Shown: positions 9,076 to 18,881, numbered from the stretch's first letter. The stretch is 64,000 nucleotides of DNA from Enterobacter sp. C2 (GCF_019880405.1 NZ_CP082269.1:744001-808000); one strand, 5' to 3'. The notes: a model not told the origin generated them from the sequence alone. Made by a program: numbers and translations.

Positions 9076-10614
9076 ATGCAACGCCGTGATTTTCTCAAAT
9101 ATTCCGCTGCGCTTGGCGTTATCGGCGCATTGCCGACATGGGCGCGGGCCGCCGCAACAGGGGAGCAAACGACGCTACCCATTCCCGATCTGCTCACTCC
9201 CGACGCTCAAAACCGCATCAGGCTTACCGTGCAGGTGGGGTCCTCTACCTTTGGCGAGAAAACCGCCACAACCTGGGGCTACAACGGTAACCTGCTGGGA
9301 CCCGCGCTTCAGCTGCGCCAGGGTAAAGCGGTGACGGTGGAGATCCGTAACCGACTCGCGGAAGAGACCACCGTTCACTGGCATGGGCTGGAGGTGCCGG
9401 GTGAGGTAGATGGCGGGCCGCAGGGGATTATCCCGGCGGGCGGGGCGCGGGAAGTGACCTTCACGCCCGATCAGCGGGCGGCCACCTGCTGGTTCCATCC
9501 CCATCAGCATGGCAAAACGGGTCATCAGGTCGCGATGGGTCTGGCGGGACTGGTACTGATCGAGGACAACGAGAGCCGCATGCTGCGTCTGCCGAAGCAG
9601 TGGGGCATCGACGACGTGCCGGTGATCGTGCAGGACAAACGTCTGGCTGCCGACGGCCAGATCGATTACCAGCTCGACGTGATGAGCGCGGCGGTGGGCT
9701 GGTTCGGCGATACCTTACTGGCAAACGGGGCGGTCTATCCTCAGCACGCGGCTCCGCGCGGCTGGCTGCGTCTGCGGCTGCTGAACGGCTGCAATGCGCG
9801 TACCCTTAACTTTGCTCTCAGCGACGGACGTCGGATGTATGTTATCGCCAGCGACGGCGGTCATCTCGCCGAGCCGGTTGCGGTAACGGCGCTGCCGGTG
9901 CTGACCGGGGAGCGTTTTGAGGTGCTGGTGGATATCAGCGACGGCAAGCCAGTCGATCTGGTTACGCTGCCCGTCAGCCAGATGGGGATGGCCCTTCCAC
10001 CGTTTGACCAGCCGCATCCGGTCCTGCGCATTCAGCCGCTGCGGGTTACCGCTTCCGGCACGCTGCCCGATACCCTGGTTAACGTGCCAGCGCTGCCGGA
10101 ACTTACCGGTTTAACCCAGCGCACCTTCCACCTGTCGATGGATCCGATGCTCGATATGATGGGCATGCAGGCGCTGAAGGATAAGTACGGCAATAAGGCC
10201 ATGACCGGGATGCACCATGGCGACATGATGGGTCACATGAATATGAACATGGACCACGGCGGCGAGTTTGATTTCCACAGCGCCAACCGCATCAACGGTA
10301 AAGCTTTTGATATGCATAACCCGCTGTTTGCCGCGAGCAAAGGGCAGTATGAGCGGTGGGTGATTTCAGGGGAGGGGGACATGATGCAGCATCCGTTCCA
10401 TATTCACGGCACGCAGTTCCGCATTCTGTCTGAAAACGGCAAGCCGCCAGCGGCGCATCGGTCAGGCTGGAAGGATACGGTAAACGTCTACGGGGCGCGC
10501 AGCGAGGTGCTGGTGAAGTTCGATCATGATGCACCGAAGGAGCATGCCTATATGGCGCATTGTCATCTGCTGGAGCACGAGGATACAGGAATGATGATGG
10601 GATTCACGGTATAA
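9076..10614 (+). CDS. cueO: Multicopper oxidase CueO
   Basis: CueO is a periplasmic cuprous oxidase that protects against copper. The 512-aa protein has a Tat signal ([20 protein letters not shown]), so it is exported folded. Copper ligands are visible: [11 protein letters not shown] (about residue 100), [14 protein letters not shown] (about 140), [10 protein letters not shown] (about 440) and [15 protein letters not shown] near the end. A Met/His-rich insert (about residues 353-405, including [18 protein letters not shown]) is the typical labile Cu(I)-binding helix region. AAGGA lies upstream of the ATG. It is expressed from the CueR promoter and ends at a bidirectional hairpin terminator before the TccC gene. 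Confidence 0.97.
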   Translation: MQRRDFLKYSAALGVIGALPTWARAAATGEQTTLPIPDLLTPDAQNRIRLTVQVGSSTFGEKTATTWGYNGNLLGPALQLRQGKAVTVEIRNRLAEETTVHWHGLEVPGEVDGGPQGIIPAGGAREVTFTPDQRAATCWFHPHQHGKTGHQVAMGLAGLVLIEDNESRMLRLPKQWGIDDVPVIVQDKRLAADGQIDYQLDVMSAAVGWFGDTLLANGAVYPQHAAPRGWLRLRLLNGCNARTLNFALSDGRRMYVIASDGGHLAEPVAVTALPVLTGERFEVLVDISDGKPVDLVTLPVSQMGMALPPFDQPHPVLRIQPLRVTASGTLPDTLVNVPALPELTGLTQRTFHLSMDPMLDMMGMQALKDKYGNKAMTGMHHGDMMGHMNMNMDHGGEFDFHSANRINGKAFDMHNPLFAASKGQYERWVISGEGDMMQHPFHIHGTQFRILSENGKPPAAHRSGWKDTVNVYGARSEVLVKFDHDAPKEHAYMAHCHLLEHEDTGMMMGFTV

Positions 10615-10666
10615 CTTGTGCTGATCAAATGTAATGAATCTGTTTAAGCGGATTGATGAGTCCTGA

Positions 10667-10696
10667 AAAACAGCGAGTTTTACAACTCGCTGTTTT
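10667..10696. terminator. Bidirectional terminator between cueO and the TccC-like gene
   Basis: AAAACAGCGAGTT (10667-10679), loop TTAC, AACTCGCTGTTTT (10684-10696) form a perfect 13-bp stem with A and T tracts at its ends. It can serve cueO on the plus strand and the TccC gene on the minus strand. It lies beyond the stop of the frameshifted TccC tail (10761), as expected if that tail was once part of the gene. Confidence 0.75.
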
Positions 10697-10760
10697 ACGA
10701 TCTTTGTAACGCAGCTTATAACCGTATTATCTGGTCGGGAACCTTTAATAATTTTAATGC

Positions 10761-10902
10761 TTACAATCTTGTCTGCATCTGGATAAGATGCTCATTACTT
10801 TTTTCAATTTTTTGGTTAAATGCTGCTGTTGCGCCTTTTTTGCTGCCAATATAGTCCGCACTGATGACGCCAGGACTCTTCCGACCGGCATTACAGCGCT
10901 CA
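10761..10902 (-). pseudogene. Frameshifted C-terminal tail of the TccC-like cargo
   Basis: Directly after the TccC stop a different minus-strand frame stays open for about 49 codons to a TAA at 10763-10761. It reads GEIERCNAGRKSPGVISADY, then IGSKKGATAAFNQKIEKSNE, then HLIQMQTRL. It has ordinary protein-like composition but no start codon or ribosome site of its own. It joins the TccC frame if one base is removed from the A4G4 run at 10907-10914, giving a 997-aa product. I read it as the lost end of the cargo domain. The alternatives are a sequencing indel or a slippage site. Confidence 0.6.
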
Positions 10903-13755
10903 ATTTCCCCTTTTAATAGGTAGTACCTGTGCGGGCGGTAGTGGCGGTGGTGGTGGCAGTACTACTTTTGGTTTCTCAATTTTCTTCGCCAATATTCTTG
11001 CTTTAGTTTGAGTGAATTCTTTATAAGTTAATAATTTCTCCAGTGTTTTATCCAGCGCATCCTTAAATGGCTGCGGTATCAACCCATCGGAATAACTTGT
11101 TGTTACATCACTAAGTTCAGGAGGGCCATAATACCCATTATTATTTTTGTGATACTCATCAAATGAATGATCTTGATCCTTTATCCATTTTCTGAAATGT
11201 TCATTATTCATTGAGCGCGATGTATATTTAGTCTTTTCAACGTTATTGAAGGATATACTCAGTCCAAGAAAGCCTCCATTCGGAGCTATTCCTTTACTGA
11301 CCAGCCAGTCACGCAGTTGTTGGTGTCCTGGGCCTCTCTCACGATGATAAATCCTTCCGCCAGCAAAAGTATCCGATAACTCATGCCCTGCCACTTTTGC
11401 AGTGGTATATTGATATTCTGTTTTATCATTGACTGTTGCTGGATCCCATTCAGGACGCTCTTTAGCATGAGTATAAGGCGCTAAATATAATGTAGCTGTT
11501 GTGAATGGTTTTCCCTCTGCATTAACGTTGTTCCAATCCATTTCAATTCCAACTAAACCTGTAAACACATTTCCCCATGATGCTCCCAATGTTGCCCTAT
11601 GACTATCTGGGTCGATAATCCATTTATCCGGAAGAGCGATATTATGCAGCAACCCAACGTCCTCATCACTATTATTGTCATCATCTAATCCGGTACGATC
11701 GTAGTGTGAGATTGGATTATTTCGCACCATGCAGTACAAATTAAGCCCGTCCACCTCACCCGCCGGGTCGGCGCTCACCCAGCGGCAGAGCCACGGGGCA
11801 TAGTAGCGGTGGCCGTAGTAGTACAGCCCGGTACTGTCCCGCTCCTTGCCGGAGTAGCGCACGGTTTTATAACTGGCCTCCACCTCGTTGCGCCCCGCCC
11901 ACACCGCCGTGCCGCCAAAGGGGTAGTACTCCTCCCGGCTGATAAGCTGCCCCTCTGCATCCAGCTCCAGCGACAGCGAGCCGATGTTGTCATCCACGCT
12001 CCAGCGCACCTGGTCGTTAGCCGCAATCTCCTGCGGCTTCCCGGTCTCCCAGTGCAGCACCCGGATACCCGCCCGGCCCGCCTGGCCGGTGATAACGTGC
12101 AGCTCCTCTGACAGAGAAGGTGAAGCGCTGCTGCCCGCCGTCTCCTGCCAGCTTTTGCGCAGCTCCAGCCCCGGCAGATAGCGCACCTCGTCCACGCTCC
12201 ACAGCCCGCTGCCGCTGTTTACCAGAGTGCGGGTCTGCCTGCGCACTCGCCGGCTGCCGCTGTACTGGTAAATTTCCCGGTCGTTATCGCCGCTGCTGCG
12301 GCTCAGCACGGTCACCGAGTGCAGGTTGTTATTGCCGTCCCAGACCAGCGGGTCAAAACCGTTATCATCCGTGACCGGAGCCCGGGCCTGGAGGGTCAGC
12401 AAGTTACCGTTAGCATCGAACCAGCCCGCTACCTCATCCGGCGTCTGCGCTCCGCCGTCGTTCTGCTGCACGCTGCGGTCAGAGGTACTCTCCGTGGTCA
12501 TGGTGCGGGTGAAGCCGGCTGCCCCGGTATGCTTCAGAGTCTGAAGGTTACCGCTGTCGTCATACGTATAGCTGCGGGTATAGTTCACGTACTGGCTGTC
12601 ATCCGGCACCACGCCCGGCAGACCGCTGTACTGCATCCCGGTGTGGTTCGCATTCTCGCGTCCGGTGGCGCTCAGCAGCTGGTAGAGGGTGTCATAGGTG
12701 AACAGCCGGGTACCCCTGATGGCCTGGTTGCGGTAACAGCGCGATGCCACGCTGCCATCGCTCAGGGAGGTGACGTTGCCGGTGAAGTCATACCCGTAGC
12801 TCAGGGCCTGCAGCGTGGTGTTATCCGCGCGCCGGGCGGTGATGGTGGCAAGCCACTGGTTCTGCGGGTCGTAGCTGTAGGTGGTGGTTACGCCATTTCC
12901 GGCTGACTCCGTCAGTACCTGGCCCGCCGCGCTCCAGCTTACATCCGTCAGCAGGGTTTGGGTCTCCCCGCCTGCCGGGGTCACCGTCTGGTGACAGACC
13001 GCGCCGCTGACGTTATAGCGCCAGGCCTGTAGATGGTCCTTCGCATCCGTCTGCTTCAGCACCGTGCCACGGGCGTCGGCAGTGACGGACGTAGTGTATG
13101 TCTCCGCCTCCAGCAGCGCCTCCCGCCTGGCCTCATCCTCCAGCCAGTCCGGTAACGCCTCTGCCGAGGCCAGGAAGCGCTGTCCCTGGCTGAGCACCGC
13201 CCCGCTCAGCGCCACTGAGTTCACCTCAGACAGGCCGCCACCGTCATACTGCGCCACGCAGACGCCGCGCAGGTTGTTCCCCTGCGAGCCGTCATCCGCC
13301 GGACCGCTGTCGCCGTACTCGCTGCGCCAGCTGACGCGGATTTCGCTGCTCCCGCTCAGCTGCTCGCTGCCGGATGAAGGGCGGCCCAGCTCGTCATACG
13401 CCACGGTCTGCACCGTGCCGCGTCCGTCCTGGCTCCACACCGGACGGCCTGCGGCATCAGACAGCATCACCTGCTCCCCGCTGTCGGTGCTTTCGCGACG
13501 TAGCAGCAGGCCTGCCAGCGAGGGCATGGCGCGCAGGTTTGCCGGGGCCGTGCTGTCGGCACTCCAGGCGACAAACAGGCGCGGGTCGCGGTGCGACACT
13601 ACCCGGCTGGCGTCATCCACCTGTGTTTGGGTGACCAGCAGACGCAGCGGGTTTTCGCTACTGTCGTGGTTCCAGTTAAGGACACGCACGGTCAGCCCCT
13701 GATTGTCATGTACAGTAAGCACTGGCGTACCGGTAGCAAGTATTGGACTACTCAT
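10900..13755 (-). CDS. Orphan Tc-toxin C subunit (TccC/RHS-type polymorphic toxin)
   Basis: The first 690 residues match TccC proteins of Photorhabdus and Yersinia along their whole length, including NHTGMQYSGLPG, EEYYPFGGTAVWAGRNEVEA and RYSGKERDSTGLYYYGHRYY. This is the YD-repeat shell that encloses the toxin. The core ends ADPAGEVDGLNLYCMVRNNP...DRTGL. R650, D663 and D686 fit the self-cleaving aspartyl site, which as I recall carries the same numbers in YenC2. Residues 691-951 are the variable cargo. It is AT-rich against a GC-rich shell, ends in a poly-proline stretch, and I do not recognise it. No TcA, TcB or immunity gene is adjacent. GGAGA lies seven bases before the ATG. The stop at 10900 probably results from a frameshift. 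The gene sits between cueO and gcd, which are neighbours in E. coli. Confidence 0.9.
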   Translation of the reverse strand: MSSPILATGTPVLTVHDNQGLTVRVLNWNHDSSENPLRLLVTQTQVDDASRVVSHRDPRLFVAWSADSTAPANLRAMPSLAGLLLRRESTDSGEQVMLSDAAGRPVWSQDGRGTVQTVAYDELGRPSSGSEQLSGSSEIRVSWRSEYGDSGPADDGSQGNNLRGVCVAQYDGGGLSEVNSVALSGAVLSQGQRFLASAEALPDWLEDEARREALLEAETYTTSVTADARGTVLKQTDAKDHLQAWRYNVSGAVCHQTVTPAGGETQTLLTDVSWSAAGQVLTESAGNGVTTTYSYDPQNQWLATITARRADNTTLQALSYGYDFTGNVTSLSDGSVASRCYRNQAIRGTRLFTYDTLYQLLSATGRENANHTGMQYSGLPGVVPDDSQYVNYTRSYTYDDSGNLQTLKHTGAAGFTRTMTTESTSDRSVQQNDGGAQTPDEVAGWFDANGNLLTLQARAPVTDDNGFDPLVWDGNNNLHSVTVLSRSSGDNDREIYQYSGSRRVRRQTRTLVNSGSGLWSVDEVRYLPGLELRKSWQETAGSSASPSLSEELHVITGQAGRAGIRVLHWETGKPQEIAANDQVRWSVDDNIGSLSLELDAEGQLISREEYYPFGGTAVWAGRNEVEASYKTVRYSGKERDSTGLYYYGHRYYAPWLCRWVSADPAGEVDGLNLYCMVRNNPISHYDRTGLDDDNNSDEDVGLLHNIALPDKWIIDPDSHRATLGASWGNVFTGLVGIEMDWNNVNAEGKPFTTATLYLAPYTHAKERPEWDPATVNDKTEYQYTTAKVAGHELSDTFAGGRIYHRERGPGHQQLRDWLVSKGIAPNGGFLGLSISFNNVEKTKYTSRSMNNEHFRKWIKDQDHSFDEYHKNNNGYYGPPELSDVTTSYSDGLIPQPFKDALDKTLEKLLTYKEFTQTKARILAKKIEKPKVVLPPPPPLPPAQVLPIKRGN

Positions 13756-13936
13756 TGCTAACTCTCCGAAGAAAAAGAAAGATTAAATAGAGGAGGGGAA
13801 TAATAGTTAAGTATAAAAATCGGAGAGCTATTTAGATGCGCAATTTTGAGGACGTATTGTCGAAAATAGAGTGATTGGAGAACCGGCTGGCTGGAGCGTC
13901 GCGGCTAGTGTGAGAAAGGAAAAGAATCATCTCGTC

Positions 13937-13964
13937 GGCCCGGCAGCGCGAAGCTTGCCGGGCC
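13937..13964. repeat. REP-type palindrome 3' of gcd
   Basis: Arms GGCCCGGCA and TGCCGGGCC flank an 11-base GC-rich loop, followed by CTAC. It lies 22 bases past the gcd stop. It resembles the other REP elements of the window. The rest of the gcd-TccC gap holds only the TccC ribosome site. Confidence 0.65.
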
Positions 13965-13986
13965 TACAGGTACTACAGAGACTCTA

Positions 13987-16377
13987 TTATTTCGCGTCGT
14001 CAGGCAGCGCGTAGGCAACGATATAGTCGCCCATCTTGGTACCAAACGAACCGTGACCACCCGCAGAGATGACAACGTACTGCTTGCCATTCACTTCATA
14101 GGTCATCGGCGTCGCCTGACCACCCGCGGGCAGACGGCCCTGCCACAGCTTCTCACCGTTGCTCATGTTGTAGGCGCGCAGGTAATTGTCTGCGGTCGCC
14201 GCAATGAACAGCACGTTACCGGCGGTCGAGATCGGGCCGCCCAGCATTGGCATACCGGTAGTGAACGGCAGTGGGATCGGCATCGGGAACGGCAGGCTAT
14301 CCTGCGGGGTACCGATACGTTTTTTCCACACCACTTCATTGGTTTTCAGATCCAGCGCAGAGATGTAACCCCAGGCAGGCTGTTTACACGGCAGACCAAT
14401 CGGCGACAGGAACGGGTTCAGGGTGACACCGTACGGCACGCCGTACTGCGGCTGAATACCTGACTCAGAGCCGGTACCCTGGCCATTTTCAGGCTCTTCC
14501 ATCGGGTTACCCGGACCACGCGGCATCAGCTTAGAGACAAACGGCAGCGCCATCGGGTTGGCAATCGCCACCTGACGGTGCGGATCGACAGAGATACCGC
14601 CCCACTCGAACATCCCCAGGTTACCCGGGAACACCAGCGTACCCTGCTCAGACGGCGGCGTGAAAATGCCTTCGTAGCGCAGGTTCTGGAAGATCACGCG
14701 GCACACCAGCTGGTCAAACATAGTGGCACCCCACATGTCTGCCCCGCTCAGGTCTTTCTTCGGACGGAAGCTCAGGTCGGAGAACGGCTGGGTTTTGGTA
14801 ACGTAGTCGCCTTTGGCCGCACCCTGCGGAACTGGCTTCTCTGGCGCTGGAACAACCAGCTGACCGTTACGGCGATCCAGCACGAAGATGTTACCGGTTT
14901 TCGCCGGCGCGTAGATCACCGGTACGGTCTGACCCTTCACCGTAATATCCGCCAGCGTCGGCTGGGACGGCATATCCATATCCCACAGGTCGTGGTGTAC
15001 GGTCTGATAGCTCCATGCCAGTTTACCGGTGGTGGCATTCAGCGCCAGGATAGAGCTGGCGTAACGCTCCTGCTCCGGCGTACGGTTACCGCCCCAGATG
15101 TCTGGTGTGGTCACGCCCATCGGCAGGTAGACCAGATCCAGCTTGGCATCATAGGCCGCAGGTGCCCAGGAGTTCGGTGAGTTCGGCGTGAAGTGATGTT
15201 CGTCCGACGGAATGGCGTTCGGATCTTTCGCGCCTGGATCGAAGGCCCACAGCAGTGCCCCGGTATTGATGTCGAAGCCGCGAATAACGCCAGACGGCTC
15301 ACGGGTAGAGTAGTTGTCGGTTACCGCACCGGCAATAACAATCACCTTATCGGTAACGATCGGCGGTGAGGTCGGCTCGTACATGCCTGGAGTAGTGACT
15401 GGCATGTTGGTTTGCAGGTTCAGAATACCTTTGTTAGCAAAGGATTCGCACAGCTTGCCGTTGTCGGCGTTGACGGCGAACAGACGACCATCGTTTACCG
15501 GCAGAATGATGCGGCGCGGGCAGTTAGCGACCACGTCCGGGCTGGCATTGTTAGCGTTCGCCTCATGATAAGAGACGCCGCGGCAGGTCACGTGCTGGAA
15601 CGAAGGATTGGTGTTCAGCTGCGGATCGAAGTGCCACTTCTCTTTACCGGTCGCGGCGTCGAGGGCAAACAGACGCTGGTGCGCGGTGCAGAGGAACAGG
15701 GTGTCGCCAACCTTAATCGGCGTCACTTCGTTGGTGATCTCACCCGGATCGGTTGGCAGCTTCAGATCGCCGGTACGGAATACCCAGGCCTCTTTCAGCT
15801 TATGCACGTTGTCGGCATTGATCTGCTTCAGCGGTGAGTAGCGCTGACCCTCCTGGTTACGGCCATAGGCCGGCCAGTCGGCGTCTGCTACCTGAGAGAT
15901 CGGTGCAGCAGGCGTCGCATCAGCGCTCAGCGTGCCGTTGATCTCCTGCGGATCGTTAAAGCCCGCCCAGGTCAGCATCCCGCCGCTGATCACCAGCGCC
16001 ACCAGCAGGGCGGCAACAGCACCGTTCGCAGGTACGATCAGGCGACGCCAGACAAACGGCAGCACCAGCCAGATACCAAAGAAGACAAGGATGTCGCTGC
16101 GCGGGGTGAGCGCCCAGAAGTCGAAGCCGACTTCCCAGACGCCCCAGATCATGGTGCCGAGCAGGAGCGCAGCGTAGAGCCAGAGCGCTGCACGCTTGCT
16201 GCGCCACAGCAGCCAGGCGACGCCGAGCATAACGAGACCGGCGACAGGGTAGTACCAGGAGCCGCCAACGGCGACCAGCCAGACCCCACCGATCAGGAGA
16301 AATAGCCCGCATAGTGCTGCGAACAGGGCTGTTAACGTCACGAGCACGCGCGACGTCCGAGCTTTTGGTTCTGCCAT
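13987..16377 (-). CDS. gcd: PQQ-dependent membrane glucose dehydrogenase
   Basis: Gcd oxidises glucose to gluconolactone in the periplasm and passes electrons to ubiquinone. The 796-aa length equals E. coli Gcd. The N-terminal 140 residues carry five hydrophobic segments. The periplasmic part is the eight-bladed PQQ propeller, with tryptophan-docking repeats such as ATGKEKWHFDPQ, TGKLAWSYQTVHHDLWDMDM and NGEKLWQGRLPAGGQATPM. No pqq genes are in the window, so whether the enzyme is made as holoenzyme cannot be told. It is a single gene followed by a REP element. Confidence 0.97.
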   Translation of the reverse strand: MAEPKARTSRVLVTLTALFAALCGLFLLIGGVWLVAVGGSWYYPVAGLVMLGVAWLLWRSKRAALWLYAALLLGTMIWGVWEVGFDFWALTPRSDILVFFGIWLVLPFVWRRLIVPANGAVAALLVALVISGGMLTWAGFNDPQEINGTLSADATPAAPISQVADADWPAYGRNQEGQRYSPLKQINADNVHKLKEAWVFRTGDLKLPTDPGEITNEVTPIKVGDTLFLCTAHQRLFALDAATGKEKWHFDPQLNTNPSFQHVTCRGVSYHEANANNASPDVVANCPRRIILPVNDGRLFAVNADNGKLCESFANKGILNLQTNMPVTTPGMYEPTSPPIVTDKVIVIAGAVTDNYSTREPSGVIRGFDINTGALLWAFDPGAKDPNAIPSDEHHFTPNSPNSWAPAAYDAKLDLVYLPMGVTTPDIWGGNRTPEQERYASSILALNATTGKLAWSYQTVHHDLWDMDMPSQPTLADITVKGQTVPVIYAPAKTGNIFVLDRRNGQLVVPAPEKPVPQGAAKGDYVTKTQPFSDLSFRPKKDLSGADMWGATMFDQLVCRVIFQNLRYEGIFTPPSEQGTLVFPGNLGMFEWGGISVDPHRQVAIANPMALPFVSKLMPRGPGNPMEEPENGQGTGSESGIQPQYGVPYGVTLNPFLSPIGLPCKQPAWGYISALDLKTNEVVWKKRIGTPQDSLPFPMPIPLPFTTGMPMLGGPISTAGNVLFIAATADNYLRAYNMSNGEKLWQGRLPAGGQATPMTYEVNGKQYVVISAGGHGSFGTKMGDYIVAYALPDDAK

Positions 16378-16581
16378 AGAAAGACACTCTTCTTAATGTT
16401 TAATATTTTGATAGCAATTAATTATAGGATTTAACAAGTGTGACCGTCATCACATATTTGGCTTTTCTTAATCACGCCCCTAATAAAAGCATTTGCTGGT
16501 ATACTGGCGCGCTAATGAATTGATGCCGGATTAGACGCTATCTGCATCGAGTGAGTGGTTACAAAATCAAACGGTTAGCAT

Positions 16582-17124
16582 ATGAAACATACTGTTGAAG
16601 TGATGATCCCGGAAGCGGAGATCAAAGCGCGTATTAGTGAACTGGGTCGCCAAATCACCGAACGCTATCAGGAGAGCGGCAGCGAAATGGTGCTGGTGGG
16701 CCTGCTGCGCGGCTCGTTTATGTTTATGGCCGATCTGTGCCGTGAAGTACAGGTATCGCACGAGGTCGATTTCATGACCGCCTCCAGCTACGGCAGCGGT
16801 ATGTCCACCACCCGTGATGTAAAAATCCTCAAGGATCTGGACGAAGACATTCGCGGTAAGGACGTGCTGATCGTCGAAGATATTATCGACTCCGGGAACA
16901 CGCTGTCTAAAGTGCGAGAGATCCTCAGCCTGCGCGAGCCGAAGTCGCTGGCGATCTGTACCCTGCTGGATAAACCGTCGCGCCGGGAAGTTGAGGTGCC
17001 GGTAGAGTTTGTTGGCTTCTCGATTCCGGACGAGTTTGTGGTGGGTTACGGCATTGACTATGCCCAGCGCTATCGTCATCTGCCCTATGTAGGCAAAGTA
17101 GTGCCGCTGGAAGAGCAGGCATAA
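16582..17124 (+). CDS. hpt: Hypoxanthine phosphoribosyltransferase
   Basis: Hpt salvages hypoxanthine (and weakly guanine) to IMP with PRPP. The 180-aa protein begins [20 protein letters not shown] and carries the PRPP-binding motif [14 protein letters not shown] at about residues 100-113. E. coli Hpt is 178 aa. Here the C-terminus ends [10 protein letters not shown]. It is monocistronic, divergent from gcd and convergent with can, with a REP-like hairpin just past the stop. Confidence 0.96.
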   Translation: MKHTVEVMIPEAEIKARISELGRQITERYQESGSEMVLVGLLRGSFMFMADLCREVQVSHEVDFMTASSYGSGMSTTRDVKILKDLDEDIRGKDVLIVEDIIDSGNTLSKVREILSLREPKSLAICTLLDKPSRREVEVPVEFVGFSIPDEFVVGYGIDYAQRYRHLPYVGKVVPLEEQA

Positions 17125-17128
17125 AAAA

Positions 17129-17156
17129 GCCCGGAGGCGATTCCGCCTTACCGGGC
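17129..17156. repeat. REP-type palindrome between hpt and can
   Basis: The nested stem is GCCCGG-AGGCG-ATTC-CGCCT-TA-CCGGGC, five bases past the hpt stop in the 60-base gap between convergent genes. It may double as a terminator. Confidence 0.6.
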
Positions 17157-17184
17157 CTGACAAACGCGTGCCGCTATGGCACGC

Positions 17185-17847
17185 TTATTTGTGGTTAATG
17201 TGCTTCTGACCGATATTGGACACGCCCTTGCGATAGCCCTGTTCGAGGGTATCGCGGCTGGTGGCAGTGACGTCAAGATCGCGCAGCAGGCCATCGTGAA
17301 TACCGTAGGCCCAGCCGTGGATAGTGACATTCTGCCCGCGCTTCCACGCCGACTGCATGATCGTTGAGTGGCCCAGGTTATAGACCTGCTCCATCACGTT
17401 CAGCTCGCACAGGGTGTCGAGGCGACGCTCTTCCGGCATTTCGCTCAGCAGCGCATTGTGCTTGAGCCAGATGTCACGGATGTGCAGCAGCCAGTTGTTG
17501 ATCAGCCCCAGCTCAGGGTTCTCCACCGCCGCCTGTACGCCACCGCAGCCGTAGTGACCGCAGATGATGATGTGCTCAACTTCCAGCACGTCCACCGCGT
17601 ACTGCACCACCGACAGGCAGTTCAGATCGGTGTGGATAACCAGGTTGGCTACGTTACGGTGAACGAACAGCTCGCCCGGCTCAAGGCCGGTCAAACGTTC
17701 GGCGGGAACGCGGCTGTCAGAGCAGCCAATCCACAGGAAACGCGGCTTCTGGGCTTTTGACAGGGTCTCGAAAAATCCGGGATCCTCTTCCACCAGCATT
17801 TTTGACCATAGTGCATTGTTACTGATGAGTGTATCTATATCTTTCAT
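17185..17847 (-). CDS. can: Beta-class carbonic anhydrase
   Basis: Can interconverts CO2 and bicarbonate and supplies bicarbonate for biosynthesis. The 220-aa protein equals E. coli Can in length. Zinc ligands lie in [12 protein letters not shown] (Cys42, Asp44) and [12 protein letters not shown] (His98, Cys101). The start at 17847 ([16 protein letters not shown]) follows E. coli. An open stretch upstream to 17904 adds 19 residues without a better ribosome site. It diverges from yadG. Confidence 0.96.
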   Translation of the reverse strand: MKDIDTLISNNALWSKMLVEEDPGFFETLSKAQKPRFLWIGCSDSRVPAERLTGLEPGELFVHRNVANLVIHTDLNCLSVVQYAVDVLEVEHIIICGHYGCGGVQAAVENPELGLINNWLLHIRDIWLKHNALLSEMPEERRLDTLCELNVMEQVYNLGHSTIMQSAWKRGQNVTIHGWAYGIHDGLLRDLDVTATSRDTLEQGYRKGVSNIGQKHINHK

Positions 17848-17954
17848 GGTGGTTAACGACCTGTAACCAAGTAATAGCGTTGAGCTAATATAGGTCAACT
17901 CCATTTAATTTTAAACCACACATAGAGTGTCAGAAAAAAGGTAAGCGAAACGAC

Positions 17955-18881
17955 ATGACCATTGCACTGGAGCTTGAGCAGCTTAAAAAAACCTATCCGG
18001 GTGGCGTGCAGGCGCTGCGCGGCATTGATTTAAAAGTAGAAGCGGGCGACTTCTATGCGCTTCTGGGACCCAACGGTGCGGGTAAATCGACCACTATCGG
18101 CATCGTCAGCTCGCTGGTAAATAAAACCTCGGGGCGGGTGAGCGTCTTTGGCTACGACCTGCAGAAGGACGTGGTGAACGCCAAACGTCAGCTTGGCCTG
18201 GTGCCGCAGGAGTTTAACTTCAACCCGTTTGAGAGCGTGCAGCAGATCGTTGTCAACCAGGCGGGCTACTACGGCGTTGAACGTTCCGAAGCGCTGATCC
18301 GTAGCGAAAAGTACCTTAAGCAGCTCGATCTCTGGGAAAAACGCAACGAAAAGGCACGGATGCTCTCCGGCGGGATGAAACGTCGTCTGATGATCGCTCG
18401 GGCACTGATGCATGAGCCAAAGCTGCTGATCCTCGACGAACCCACCGCCGGGGTGGACATCGAGCTGCGCCGTTCCATGTGGGGCTTCCTGAAAGATTTG
18501 AATGCCCAGGGCACGACCATTATCCTCACCACCCACTACCTGGAAGAGGCGGAGATGCTCTGCCGCAACATCGGTATTATCCAGCACGGTGAGCTGGTGG
18601 AGAACACCTCCATGAAGTCGCTGCTGGCCAAGCTGAAATCTGAGACCTTTATCCTCGATCTGGCCGCGAAAAGCCCGCTGCCGAAGCTGGAGGGTTACCA
18701 GTACCGGCTGGTGGACACCTCAACCCTGGAAGTTGAGGTGCTGCGCGAGCAGGGGATCAACAGCGTCTTTAGCCAGCTGAGCGCCCAGGGCGTTCAGGTA
18801 TTAAGTATGCGTAACAAAGCCAACCGTTTAGAAGAGCTGTTTGTCACGCTGGTACACAATAAAAAAGGAGACCACGCATGA
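17955..18881 (+). CDS. yadG: ABC-2 type exporter, ATP-binding subunit YadG
   Basis: This is a 308-aa ATPase with Walker A GPNGAGKSTT (about residues 37-46), signature LSGGMKRRLM, Walker B LLILDEPTAGVD and H-loop TTHYLEEAE. It pairs with the membrane protein YadH, whose start overlaps its stop by 4 bp (ATGA). The transported substrate is unknown in E. coli as well. Confidence 0.95.
   Translation: MTIALELEQLKKTYPGGVQALRGIDLKVEAGDFYALLGPNGAGKSTTIGIVSSLVNKTSGRVSVFGYDLQKDVVNAKRQLGLVPQEFNFNPFESVQQIVVNQAGYYGVERSEALIRSEKYLKQLDLWEKRNEKARMLSGGMKRRLMIARALMHEPKLLILDEPTAGVDIELRRSMWGFLKDLNAQGTTIILTTHYLEEAEMLCRNIGIIQHGELVENTSMKSLLAKLKSETFILDLAAKSPLPKLEGYQYRLVDTSTLEVEVLREQGINSVFSQLSAQGVQVLSMRNKANRLEELFVTLVHNKKGDHA

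Noticed and set aside
11350-11400. GHEL in the TccC cargo considered as a zinc protease HExxH site
   Set aside because: The sequence is HELSD, so the second histidine of HExxH is missing.
12319-12906. 195-codon plus-strand frame inside the TccC gene, considered as an immunity gene
   Set aside because: It lies opposite the conserved shell, not the cargo, has no ribosome site, and TccC toxins do not normally carry immunity genes.
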